Assembly: GCF_050003625.1 (NCBI RefSeq)
Contig: NC_134397.1
Span: 72,705,551-72,769,550 of the forward strand
Direction of reading: 5' to 3'
From: Haematobia irritans
Taxonomy: Eukaryota > Arthropoda > Insecta > Diptera > Muscidae
DNA length: 64,000 nucleotides
Of this stretch, positions 1-11,370 are shown piece by piece. A model generated the notes under the pieces. The model was not told the origin of the DNA. It saw only the letters and a list, made by a program, of their open reading frames with translations, and did no database searches. Both the position numbers and the translations under genes were made by a program. How positions within the stretch are numbered: the stretch's first letter is position 1; each line of letters starts with the position of its first letter.

Positions 1-452
1 CCCGATTAGCTTGACATTTTGCACAAGGAGTACAATTGGTAGTTTAGTCATGTGTGCCAAATTTGATTGAAATCGGTTCAGATTTAGATATAGCTTCCAT
101 ATATATTTTTCGCCCGATATGGACTTATATGGCCCCAGAAACCAGAGTTTTGGCCCAATTTGGTTGAAATTTGGCACTAGGAGTACAATTAGTAATATAG
201 TCATGTGTATCAAATTTGATTGAAATCGGTTCAGATTTAGATATAGCTCCCATATATATGTTTTTCTGATTTCGACAAAAATGGTCAAAATACCAACATT
301 TTCCTTGTTAAATCGCCACTGCTTAGTCGAAAAGTTATAAAAATGAAACTAATTTTCCTAAACTTCTAATACATATATATCGAGCCATAAATCATAAATA
401 AACTTTTGCGAAGTTTCCTTAAAATTGCTTCAGATTTAAATGTTTCCCATAT
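1..452 (-). repeat. INE-1/DINE-1-like element, family B, central-repeat fragment
   Basis: Roughly 170-bp tandem units carry the signatures gggagctatatctaaatctg and aaccgatttcaaycaaattt on the minus strand. The block runs off the window start and stops where the hairpin end of the next element begins near 453. No coding capacity is credible: the open frames here are the repeat read in phase. Confidence 0.7.
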
Positions 453-2825
453 TTATACCCTGCGCCACACTGTGGAACAGGGTATTATAAGTTAGTGCAT
501 ATGTTTGTAACACCCAGAAGGAGACGAGATAGACACATGGTGTCTTTGGCAATAATGCTCAGGGTGGGTCCCTGAGTCGATAAAACCATGTCCGTCCGTC
601 CGCCCGTCTGTCTGTGAACACATTTTTGTGATCAAAGTGTAGGTCGCAATTTAAGTCCAATCGCCTTCAAATTTGGCACATGTTCCTAATTTGAGTCAGA
701 ATAGAACCCTATTGATTTTGGAAGAAATCGGTTCAGATTTAGATATAGCCATAAGCGTAGGAAGGCCTCTGGGGAGGGGGCTTAGACCCCCCCCAGAAAA
801 AGTTTAGCCCCCCCCCCCAGAATTTGAAAACCTAGTTACGATTTTCCATTTTTATAAAAATTAAACAAGTATATACAACCGCACAAAGTCCCGCTAAAGA
901 CTTTCATGCACAATCGAATTACTTGGGTTGTGATAGCAGTTGCCGATGGCAATGTTTGAAGTCTGATATTTATGAAATAAAGCTGTGGTTGTGATTTAGT
1001 TTATTATTTATTATTTTGTTTAGTCTGATTTAGTCAATTTAATTAAAAAAATAGAAACTATTCTTTCATAAATTAATATCTTAATAATGCTGCAAAAAGA
1101 AGCGAAAATGTTCTTTTTGGGCCCGGGAGTGGTGCAAAATTGGCGGAGAAGCGATGAATGTAATATGAATTTGTCATAGAACGGATGTCCATCGAACAGC
1201 CGTTGCAATTGATTTGCACCACTTCTTAAGGTGTGATCCGAATTCAGTGTTTTGAATGTGAATTCAAAAATTGTGTGATATTTTCCCAGCTAAATAAAAC
1301 AAAGAATTACGCATTAAAATATGAAAAAATGAAGTTAAAAAACTTCCTGTGTAGTTAAAATAATTAACTTCTTTGTGGAAGTGCTTTTAAAGTTGTGCCT
1401 TTAGAACAACTCCCATGCTGGGAAAAGTGTGGAACTACTTTTAGTTGCTTTATTATAAATTAATTGTCGAGTTATTTTGATGTCTATTTTTTTATTAATT
1501 TTTATGAAATAAAACATTAATTGAAGTTATATGTTCAGTCTATAAATTTTTAGCTAGGGGGGCTATAGCCCCCCCTACGAAGATTATCTAGCTACGCTAA
1601 TGGATATAGCTCCCATATATATCTTTCGCCCGATATGCACTAATATGGACCCAGCAGCCAGAGTTTTATACCGATTTGCTTGAAATTTTGTACAAACATA
1701 ACACTTAGTCGTATAGTCAAGTTCGCAAAATTTGATTGAAATCGGTTGAGACTTAGATATAGCTCCCATATATATCTTTCGCCCGATGGACTTATATGGC
1801 CCCAGAAGCCAGATTTTTGGCCGTATTTGTTGAAATTTTGCACTAGGAGTACAATTAGTAGTATAGTCATGTGTGCAAAATTTGATTGAAATCGGTTCAG
1901 ATTTAGATATAGCTCCCATATATATCTTTCGCCCGATATGGACTAATATGGTCCTAAAAGCCAGAGTTTTGGCCCAATTTGGTTGAAATTTTGCACAGGG
2001 AGCAGATTTAGCATTGTAACTATGCGTGCCAAATTTGGTTGAAATCGATTCAGATTTAGATATAGCTCCCATATATATCTTTCGTCCGATATGCACTTAT
2101 ATGGACCCAGAAGCCAGAGTTTTACCTCGATTATCTTGAAATTTTGCACAAGTAGTACAATTGGTAGTATAGTCATGTGTGCCAAATTTGATTAAAATCG
2201 GTTCAGATTTAGATATAGCTTCCATATATATTTTTCGCCCGATATTGACTTATATGGCCCTAGAAGCCAGAGTTTTGGCCCAATTTGGTTGAAATTTTGC
2301 ACTAGGAGTACAATTAGTAATATAGTCATGTGTGCCAAATTTGATTGAAATCGGTTAAGATTTAGATATAGCTCCCATATATATGTTTTTCTGATTTCGA
2401 CAAAAATGGTCAAAATACCAACATTTTCCTTGTTAAATCGCCACTGCTTAATCGAAAAGTTGTAAAAATGACTCTAATTTTCTTAAACTTCTAATACATA
2501 TATATCGAGCGATAAATCATAAATAAACTTTTGCGAAGTTTCCTTAAAATTGCTTCAGATTTAAATGTTTCCCATATTTTTTTACTAACATTGTGTTCCA
2601 CCCTTGTGCATTAGCCGACTTAAATTTTGAGTCTATAGATTTTGTAGAAGTCTATCAAATTCTTCCAGATCGAGTGATATTTAAATGTATGTATTTGGGA
2701 CAAACCTTTATATAGCCCCCAACACATTTGACGGATGTGATATGGTATCGAAAATTTAGATCTACAAAGTGGTGCAGGGTATAATATAGTCGGCCCCGCC
2801 CGACTTTAGACTTTCCTTACTTGTT
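453..2825 (-). mobile_element. INE-1/DINE-1-like element, family B, split by a hAT-type insertion
   Basis: Read on the minus strand, it starts with the acaagtaaggaaagtctaaa end (near 2825), passes through tandem units of about 170 bp, then a GTCY microsatellite (585-620), and finishes in a hairpin built on TATACCC...GGGTAT (453-485). This order (TATACCC hairpin, 'catgtccgtccgtc' block, repeats) matches the known INE-1/DINE-1 (Helentron-related) layout of Diptera. That assignment rests on pattern recognition; no transposase is encoded. A hAT-type element sits at 750-1602. Confidence 0.7.
750..1602 (+). mobile_element. hAT-type nonautonomous element, copy 1 (853 bp)
   Basis: The element begins CATAAGCGTAGG and ends GCTACGCTAATG, giving imperfect terminal inverted repeats CATWAGCGTAG. 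It is flanked by a perfect 8-bp duplication GATATAGC (742-749 and 1603-1610) inside the family B repeat, whose empty form reads gatatagctcccat. Eight-base duplications are diagnostic of the hAT superfamily. It contains G/C runs near both ends and a foreign DINE left-end scrap at about 866-965. No transposase frame is present. Confidence 0.88.
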
Positions 2826-3011
2826 TTTTACTGACATTGTGTTGCAGAACTCTGTACAGATCTGCTCAGATATACAGAATATATGTGTATGGATTCATAT
2901 AGCATCCAACACATTGGACGGATTTGATATGGTATCGAAAATGTGGACTTACAAAGTGGTGAAGGGTATAATATAGTCGGCCCCGCCCGACTTTAGACTT
3001 TCCTTACTTGT
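2826..3011 (-). repeat. DINE family B left-end fragment
   Basis: A second copy of the end carrying gtcggccccgcccgacttta (2976-2995) followed by the 'ttccttacttg' terminus. It directly follows the first copy, so two elements of the same family are stacked end to end or nested. Confidence 0.65.
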
Positions 3012-3017
3012 TTTTTC

Positions 3018-3186
3018 TTGTGGCGCTTTGAGGAGATTTGAAACACTTAGAAATGTCACCAGTATTACTGAGAGGGGATAATCCACTGCTGAAACACTTT
3101 TTGGTGTTTGGTCGAAACTGTGATTGAACTGGAAAATGACCAATATGCAAGCCAGGTATGCTAACCATTGCACTATGTTGGCTCAG
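3018..3186 (-). repeat. tRNA-derived SINE, diverged partial copy
   Basis: Matches the SINE seen intact at 28213-28514 (aaatgtcaccag, actgag, ggataatccactgctgaaa, ctaaccattgca), but heavily mutated and missing both ends. It lies just upstream of the protease exons. AT-rich sequence at 3190-3400 resembles the family of aattgat-rich MITEs seen at 38835-39020 and 41433-41731. Confidence 0.6.
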
Positions 3187-3452
3187 AGCATTTAGTATGG
3201 CCCACAGAGTCCATGGTTTGGTTTAGCGACCTCCCGATTTAATTTCATAGGCTTTTAGAATTGATACAATTAAAAAATTAATTGATACAATTGTGATTGA
3301 TTTTTGCTTTTATTTATTTATTTATTTTTTGTTAATTGAGTAAATTATTTTTTTTTTAATAAAATTTTAGTTAGGAAAATATTGGTGATACTTTTTTCCT
3401 GTGTATGAATTAAAAATAACAATAGAAATATTTTTTTCATTTCTAAATACAG

Positions 3453-5394
3453 CTATTGGTGAGGAATGTGCTCTAAACACAGAATGTCGACATATAAAAA
3501 ATTGTCCTATTATCAAAAATAGACTAAGTCAAATGGAACGGAAGCCATACTGCAATCTAAACAGAAGATCAACCTATGTTTGTTGTCCAGTACCACCTTT
3601 ACCCTATGCTACTCCCAATGACGAAGAGAGGAGAGCTGTCAAAGGTAAGTAGATATATACCTACTTTCAGAGAAGAAAAATGATCATCTCAAACAGGTTT
3701 CAAGAGAATAATGTTATTTTTGGACGGGGAACATGTAACATGCTTGTCGCAACCATTTTATTTTCTCGGGAATTTTATGTCTAATTTGGATGTATGGCGA
3801 GAATACAATATTTTTGTAACAAAAATGTTCCATGATCTCCGTCCAAAAATAATTGTATATAATTAAAACAGGTTTGCGGTGATCATATTCCCACTCTGCG
3901 TGTATTATGTATGTGGCTTAATTAACGACAGTCTTCTTTCTTTGCAGAATGTAAATCTTATTTAAAGTTAAAGAAATGTGATCAATCACTAATTGTCGGT
4001 GGTGATAAAGCAGATCCCAAAGAATTTCCTTTCATGGCTTTATTGATTTATCGTAATGTCACACAACATGATTCCCACATATGTGGGGGAAGTTTAATAA
4101 GTTCCAAATTTGTCTTAAGTGCCGCCCATTGTTTCTACCAGCCCAAGTAAGCTATGACAAATTAAATCATTATTAGACTAAAAGAAAACAGAGTACTCGT
4201 TTATCCAGGACATCTCGAAAAATATACAACACTGTCATCAGCTGTTTAAAAAAATCACAGAAAAGAAGTGAAATCTGGCATTTTTAATGTATGATATGCT
4301 CCAATTAGTAATAAATATTTACTGCTGCGATTATTTATGACACTGTATCACTTTGAATTTCATGTTTTTCGATAAAATAGTCACAATAAATTGCTATTGT
4401 GAATCGAAGAAGCGTCACTTTATCAAAATACAATCTGGCAACATCGGCACGATTTGCAATGATGAGATGTTCTGGATGGAACACCAGTGCAACGATGTTC
4501 TGGATAGCCCATACAAATGTTGCATCCAGTGCTAAAATAAAACAGCCCTATTGATTGATTAGGGATGCCAATATCGAAAACTGAAGTTTCGCCTAATCGA
4601 TTTTTTTGTCAAAAATTGACGAAGTTACCTTATTGTAATCTTCAAATTTGTCCCAAATTGTGGACATTTTAAAATTTTCAAATAATCCAAAACTCGAATA
4701 TTCCATTTTTTTCAAATTTTTAAAAAGTCGAAAGGTGGATAAGTGAATTTTTTTGTTCTGATTAAAATCCCAAGAATAATTAACAATTTATTCCTTTTAT
4801 ATTTCTAGAAATCCAAATATAGTCCGTTTGGGAGAATTGGACTATGCTCGCACCGATGATGTGGCTTCCCCTGTTGATATTTCGATCAGGAAGTATACCA
4901 TACCTGATGGATATGATAATTATGGTAATAAATTCCATGACATTGCTGTAATTGAACTTGAACGTGTGGTTGATTTCAATGACTTCATAATGCCGGCCTG
5001 CTTACCTTTGGTGGATGGTCGTAGTTTTCAACAATTCCTTGCTACTGGCTGGGGAGCCATACAGGACTATGACAAATCTTCGTCACATTTGTTGAAGGTT
5101 AAATTAGACAGCTTTGCCGATGATGTGTGTTTGGAGAAAATTGACACGGATGCTGGTCAGGTTATAAATACAACCATCCAAATGTGCGCCGGATCATTTC
5201 ATTATGTTCGTGACACTTGTAGTGGGGATTCTGGTGGTCCTTTGTTCGTTGATCATCCCGATTATAATTGCTTACATTTGCTATTGGGTGTTACATCCTA
5301 TAGTCATGGCGGTTGTGCCAACATAGGTTACCCAGCTTTTTATACAAGAATATCATCATATGTGGATTGGATAGAGAAAATTGTATGGGGCTGA
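3453..5394 (+). CDS. CLIP-domain trypsin-like serine protease (5' exon missing)
   Basis: Three exons were read by eye: 3453-3644, 3948-4146 and 4809-5394, all with GT...AG introns. The first carries a CLIP domain with six cysteines, ending in a CC pair. The second has the activation site SL-IVGG and the histidine motif AAHC. The third has the aspartate in HDIAVIEL and the serine in GDSGGP. The residue six before that serine is Asp, so trypsin-like specificity is expected. Leu before IVGG is typical of CLIPC proteases such as snake, so this is probably a secreted zymogen of an immune or melanization cascade. Exon 1 begins mid-codon after a polypyrimidine tract and AG, so a signal-peptide exon must lie upstream; I could not find it. 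An ATG at 3401 in the same frame gives a poor signal sequence. Intron 2 holds a MITE. Confidence 0.88.
4176..4548 (+). mobile_element. CAGCCC-type MITE in protease intron 2, 5' truncated
   Basis: Matches the intact copy at 27508-27922 from the subterminal gactaaaagaaaacagagta to the terminal CAGCCC, followed by TA (4549-4550). The first 40 or so bases, including the left inverted repeat, are absent. It lies wholly within the intron, well away from both splice sites. The 60-codon open frame it contains recurs in other copies, but I regard it as non-coding. Confidence 0.8.
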
Positions 5395-5417
5395 TATAAA
5401 TAAATAATTATAATGTA

Positions 5418-5423
5418 AATAAA
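5418..5423 (+). promoter_or_regulatory. Poly(A) signal of the serine protease gene
   Basis: AATAAA 24 bases after the TGA stop, in AT-rich sequence; the only canonical signal close to the stop. Confidence 0.6.
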
Positions 5424-5493
5424 ATATTAATAAGCTTTTTTGGAGCTATTTGTTACTACCGCATTAAGATCGGTTTCTGTTAACTTAATATTT

Positions 5494-6059
5494 GGTCTAT
5501 TCCCACTAGGGTTTTCTTTTTGCCGGACTTTTTCCATTCCCCGGAAAGCGGGAATTTTTTCAAATTTTCCGGGATCCCGGTCAAAGGGAAACCAACTTTG
5601 ATGTGGCATAAATTTAAGCAGTTGAATAAATTAGAAATCGCCTAAAGCTACGATTATAAAGCGTTGTCTGGACAACTAACAATATATATATATATAATGT
5701 TGATCTCTTACAACAGCCATAATAATCATACTAAAATATTAAATATTTTGTAATACAAAAAATTATTTTGTAATACAAAAAATGAGTATAGTTTCCGGAA
5801 GAACACTTTTAATATAGTTGGATTTTTTATAACATTAAAAACCTGTTTGGAAATGAAAGAAACTTCTTTCCAGTTGAAATCCACCTTAACTAGATTTCAA
5901 CTGTCATTTGCCATATAAAACTCTCTATTATATATAAAATATTGTAAAGAAAATTTCCTGGGAATTCCCGCACATTCCCGGGAAAGCGAGAGCGAAAAAA
6001 TAGAAAATTCCCGGGAAAAAACTCTAATTTCTACCATGGTAAAATGGTGGGAATAGACC
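5494..6059. mobile_element. TIR element with GGTCTATTCCCAC ends
   Basis: Ends GGTCTATTCCCAC and GTGGGAATAGACC are perfect 13-bp inverted repeats 566 bp apart. The interior carries several cccggga palindromic stretches (5570-5580, 5955-6015) and a 7-unit TA repeat at 5683-5696. No target duplication was recognised. Its right part is duplicated at 7127-7683. Confidence 0.6.
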
Positions 6060-6148
6060 ATGCACAGGATGATTGTTTCTCCATTTCAGTCAAATACCCA
6101 AAAGTTTGTTTCCTCTCATCTCTAAATGTTTCAAAGCTTCCCTACACA

Positions 6149-7126
6149 CACGGATGAAAAAGACTGTTTTTCATATGTTTGGCTTTAAAAATTATATGTT
6201 TGGAACACAAATTTTTGAACACAATATTTTTGAGTGCAAGCACATAATGTTCATAAACTAGCATAACATGTTTGGGACATATATGTTAATATGTTAGAAC
6301 ATATTATGTTTGGGACATAAAATGTTTGTAAATATAATATGCTTGGATGCAAACATATATTAATTTAGAAATAGCCTATAAACATATATGTGTTTAGTAG
6401 CTTGGAGCGCTATTTAACAGGGAGCGATATTGAATTAAGTTGGTGGTTGTTGCTTGTTATTACAAAATTAACATTTTATTTTTCCTTGGGCAATTGATCA
6501 GCTACTTCTTTGATCCTTGCAAACTGTGTGGTCCGCTGTTCGAATCCCCGTCCGGCAAAAGGTAAAATTAAAATAAAAAAAAATCATACAATTGAATAAT
6601 TTCTTCTACAATGTTTGTAATACAGAAAAAGGTGCTAAGAACTAAAAAATCTCGTGGAAGTGAGAAAGATGTGGGGGAATATACAATTGGGCAGAAACAA
6701 AATTTTGAGCATTCAGGTCGAAAACCTATGTTGTTAGCACCTATATTACCTGTTTATTTTCATAATTCATTATGATTGTAAATATATAAATAAATAAATA
6801 AATTTTTGAGCACAATATTGTTTGGGAGAATTTTTTTTAAGCATATAATATTTTTGGGTGCAAAATGCTTCCAAACATATTATATGTTCACATAATAACA
6901 TATTGTTTTTTGGAAGACAACATTATTGAATTTGGATGCAAAAATACAAAATGTTTGGAACTTAGACTACCCAAACATATATTGTTTAGACCAATATGCT
7001 TTCAAACATATTATATATTGGAAGAGATCAAACATATAAATGTTTGGGCAATACCCAAAAATGTATATGCTTGAAGCGAAATATGTTTGGGAGTATATGT
7101 TACAGAAGCGATTTTTTGCGAGGGTG
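6149..7126 (+). mobile_element. CAC...GTG MITE with tRNA-like module, copy 1 (978 bp)
   Basis: Begins CACGGATGAAAAAGACTG and ends GCGAGGGTG. Many catatatgttt/aaacatat motifs occupy both flanks, and a tRNA-like segment with a B box (tgttcgaatcc, near 6535-6548) lies in the middle. It sits at the junction of two direct copies of a host segment (5649-6148 and 7127-7770). The open frames inside have no recognisable product. Confidence 0.8.
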
Positions 7127-7770
<644 letters not shown>

Positions 7771-7920
7771 CCTACACAGAAATAAATATTTTTCGTTTTC
7801 AATCACAAAAAGGGGTGCTAATGCCAATTTAACTTTATTTTAGTTCATGAAAATTAGTTGATTTTATTTAAATTTTGCCCAATGTGAGCAAATTTTCCTT
7901 TTTTTTTTTTGCTTACATTA

Positions 7921-7983
7921 GGTTAAAGGTTAAAGTGACAGCCCAATTAAGTTTCTGGCTCACTTAGACTATTCAGTCCATTA
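7921..7983 (-). repeat. SINE 3' end fragment
   Basis: ttaggttaaaggttaaagtg, then cagcccaattaag and ctcacttagactattcagtc, is the 3' end of the window's tRNA-derived SINE on the minus strand. Confidence 0.65.
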
Positions 7984-8105
7984 ACGACGTGAACTAAAAA
8001 TAAGAAAAAAATTGTATGCACAAATTGTTCAAAAACCCATTTTTTAGGTTTTCGACAGGCAAAAAGTTGTAATCGTTGTATAAAACGCAAAAAATGTTGT
8101 AAATA

Positions 8106-8528
8106 TCATAATAAACAGTTCGTTATCATCTCACGATAGCGAACACCATTCACAGTAACTGCCTGAACGGCCTCATTTTGGAAAAAATACGGCCCGATGA
8201 TGCCGCCAGGCCATAAACCGCACCAAACAGTCACTCTTTGTGGGTGCATTGGTTTTTCGACAATCACTCTTGGATTCTCATTCACCCAAATGCGGCAATT
8301 CTGTTTATTGACGAATCCACTGAGGTGAAAATGTGCCTCATCGCTGAAGATGATTTTCTTCGAAAATTGATCATCGACTGTTGCCATTTCTTGGAACCAT
8401 TCTGCCCATTCACGACGTCCATGGTTCAAATTGAGTAAGTCTGAAATAGAGAAATTTTCTTGGAACCATTCTGCCCATTCACGACGCCAAGGTTCAAATT
8501 GAGTAAGTCTGAAATAGAGAAATGTCAA
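8106..8528 (-). pseudogene. Tc1/mariner-type transposase fragment with internal tandem duplication
   Basis: The open frame contains IIFSDEAHFHLSGFVNKQNC, VTVWCGLWPGGIIGPYFF and VTVNGVRYREM, so it covers the catalytic core around the first aspartate (FSDE). It is related to, but distinct from, the transposase at 48777-49430. The C-terminal half with the second and third acidic residues is missing. Near the N-terminus, a stretch of about 65 bases coding WRREWAEWFQE/GRREWAEWFQE occurs twice in tandem (about 8392-8458 and 8459-8520). Element ends were not found. Non-functional. Confidence 0.75.
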
Positions 8529-8829
8529 ATAAAATTCGGAAAAAAACTTGGCGTTTAGGTGTGGTTCACATTCAACATCGGCCCTTATAATTTAACCACC
8601 CTTTATTAATATTTGAAAAACGTTTGAACTCAACTCGTTTTCAAATGGTTGTAACCGGGTCGAACATAAGTTTCCATGATAGCCTGAAATATCAAACGCC
8701 ACGGTTGCTGTTGTAAGATAAAATCGGGTCTGGATAATATTTAATTTATTCTTGCTCTTTTCATATTAAGTCATTTATCAATACAAAAATTCACAAAAAA
8801 TTAAAATTTACATACGAGTATATATGTTA

Positions 8830-10150
8830 AAAACTAATAGTGTTTTCTTTTCTGAAAAAGGGCTTTGCTTTCATTTTGTCTGTACAGAATGCGCATTTTT
8901 AAAATATTGCCACACGGTTGAAAAAGACTGTTTTTCATATGTTTGGCTATAAACATTATATGTTTGGAACACAAATTTTTAAACACAATATTTTTGAGTG
9001 CAAGCATATAATGTCCATAAACTAGCATAACATGTTTGGGACAAATATGTTAATATGTTAGAACATATTATGTTTGGGACATAAAATGTTTGTAAATATA
9101 ATATGCTAGAATGCAAACATATATTAATTTAGAAATAGCCTATAAACATATATGTGTTTAGTAGCTTGGAGCGCTATTTAACAGGGAGCGATATTGAATT
9201 AAGTTGGTGGTTGTTGCTTGTTATTACAAAATTAACATTTTATTTTTCCTTGGGCAATTGATCAGCTACTTCTTTGATCCTTACAAATTGTGTGGTCCGC
9301 TGTTCGAATCCCCGTCCGGCAAAAGGTAAAATTAAAATAAAAAAAAAAATCATAAAATTGAATAATTTCTTCTACAATGTTTGTATTACAGAAAAAGGTG
9401 CTAAGAACTAAAAAATCTCGTGGAAGTGAGGAAGATGTCGGTGAATATACAATTGGGCAGAAACAAAATTTTGAGCATTCAGGTCGAAAACCTATGTTGT
9501 TAGCACCTATATTACCTGTTTATTTTCATAATTCATTATGATTGTAAATATATAAATAAATAAATAAAATGTTGAGCACAATATTGTTTGGGAGAATTTT
9601 TTTTAAGCATATAATATTTTTGGGTGCAAAATGCTTCCAAACATATTATATGGTCACATAATAACATATTGTTTTTTGGAAGACAACATTATTGAATTTG
9701 GATGCAAAAATACAAAATGTTTGGAACTTAGACTACCCAAACATATATTGTTTAGACCAATATGCTTTCAAACATATTATATATTGGAAGAGATCAAACA
9801 TATAAATGTTTGGGCAATACCCAAAAATGTATATGCTTGAAGCAAAATATGTTTGGGAGTATATGTTACAGGAGCGATTTTTTGTGAGGGTGCAGCAACC
9901 TAAAAAATGCTATTATTTCGGCGGGCAGAAAAGAATTCAAAAGAGTAAACAGGGCAATCGCAGCACTCTCGTTTGTCGGCAGTGCTGAAAATACTCGCAA
10001 TTTGTCTCTATGCGTGTACTATTTTCACAACAGAATTTGAAGCCTTTTCGCACTTTTGCCTGTTTTTTTTAGGTTCGAAAAGAACCTAAAAAGTTAATTT
10101 TCCGGGCAAACTGCAAAAAAAGTCCGCATTTTGTACAAGCAGACTTTGCC
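8830..10150 (-). repeat. Dispersed repeat P, split by a MITE
   Basis: The flanks 8838-8912 and 9893-10140 together match the uninterrupted inverted copy at about 55990-56440 (tgtctgtacagaatgcgcat, cagcaacctaaaaaatgct, gcactctcgtttg). The other copy gives the empty site of the MITE at 8913-9892. The family is unknown and no coding frame is credible. Orientation is given relative to 56 kb (+). Confidence 0.7.
8913..9892 (+). mobile_element. CAC...GTG MITE with tRNA-like module, copy 2 (980 bp)
   Basis: CACGGTTGAAAAAGACTG to GTGAGGGTG. Flanked by the dinucleotide CA (8911-8912 and 9893-9894). The paralogous empty site at about 56360 reads ggttgctggtaac, i.e. gttaccagcaacc on the other strand, which shows the insertion added the element plus a 2-bp duplication. 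Internal B-box-like sequence tgttcgaatcc at about 9302-9312. Confidence 0.85.
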
Positions 10151-10437
10151 TAAATTTGAGCCGATTTGGCATGCATAGTAAGAATGTTAATTCTACACGC
10201 TGTGCAAAACTTTACGTAAATCAGAGTAAAACTGTGGCCTCTGTGGGAACATGAGTGTAAATCGGGCGAAAGATATATATGGGAGCTATATCAAAATCTT
10301 AACCGATTTCAACCAAATTTGGCACACTTTACGACACTATCAATTGTACCCCATGTACAATATTTGAAGTAAGGGTAAAACTCTGGCTTCTGGGTCCATA
10401 TAAGTGCATATCGGCCGAAAGATATATATGGGAGCTA

Positions 10438-11370
10438 AAGGGTGATTTGTTAAGAGCTTGATAACTTTTTTTTTTAAAAAAACGCATAAAATTTGCAAAA
10501 TCTCATCGGTTCTTTATTTGAAACGTTAGATTGGTCCATGACATTTACTTTTTGAAGATAATTTCATTTAAATGTTGACCGCGGCTGCGTCTTAGGTGGT
10601 CCATTCGGAAAGTCCAATTTTGGGCAACTTTTTCGAGCATTTCGGCCGGAATAGCCCGAATTTCTTCGGAAATGTTGTCTTCCAAAGCTGGAATAGTTGC
10701 TGGCTTATTTCTGTAGACTTTAGACTTGACGTAGCCCCACAAAAACTAGTCTAAAGGCGTCAAATCGCATGATCTTGGTGGCCAACTTACCGGTCCATTT
10801 CTTGAGATGAATTGTTCTCCGAAGTTTTCCCTCAAAATGGCCATAGAATCGCGAGCTGTGTGGCATGTAGCGCCATCTTGTTGAAACCACATGTCAACCA
10901 AGTTCAGTTCTTCCATTTTTGGCAACAAAAAGTTTGTTAGCATCGAACGATAGCGATCGCCATTCACCGTAACGTTGCGTCCAACAGCATCTTTGAAAAA
11001 ATACGGTCCAATGATTCCACCAGCGTACAAACCACACCAAACAGTGCATTTTTCGGGATGCATGGGCAGTTCTTGAACGGCTTCTGGTTGCTCTTCACTC
11101 CAAATGCGGCAATTTTGCTTATTTACGTAGCCATTCAACCAAAAATGAGCCTCATCGCTGAACAAAATTTGTCGATAAAAAAGCGGATTTTCTGCCAACT
11201 TTTCTAGGGCCCATTCACTGAAAATTCGACGTTGTGGCAGATCGTTCGTCTATTCATGATGAAATGTCAAAGCATACTGAGCATCTTTCTCTTTGACACC
11301 ATGTCTGAAATCCCACGTGATCTGTCAAATACTAATGCATGAAAATCCTAACCTCAAAAGAATCACCCTT
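10438..11370 (-). mobile_element. Tc1/mariner-type transposon, copy 1 (933 bp, TA target)
   Basis: AAGGGTGATTTGTTAAGAG at the left and AAAAGAATCACCCTT at the right form short inverted repeats (AAGGGTGATT). TA is duplicated (10436-10437, 11371-11372) within a DINE unit whose uninterrupted form is gggagctatatctaaatctg. The length equals copy 2 at 48670-49602, and the two are nearly identical. Both lack the N-terminal helix-turn-helix region of the transposase, so both look like the same internally shortened form. Confidence 0.9.
10545..11198 (-). pseudogene. Transposase of copy 1, broken by a nonsense codon
   Basis: Same protein as 48777-49430. The tyrosine codon in PLDYFLWG is TAG here (minus strand gacTAGttt; copy 2 has TAT), splitting the frame at about 10748. 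The catalytic motifs FSDEAHFWL and FQQDGATCH and the third aspartate in SCDLTPLD all lie upstream of the stop. Confidence 0.88.

Noticed and set aside
1584..2413. Several frames with repeated IYMGAISKS / WLLGPY wording
   Set aside because: Tandem units of DINE family B; same peptides recur with each unit.
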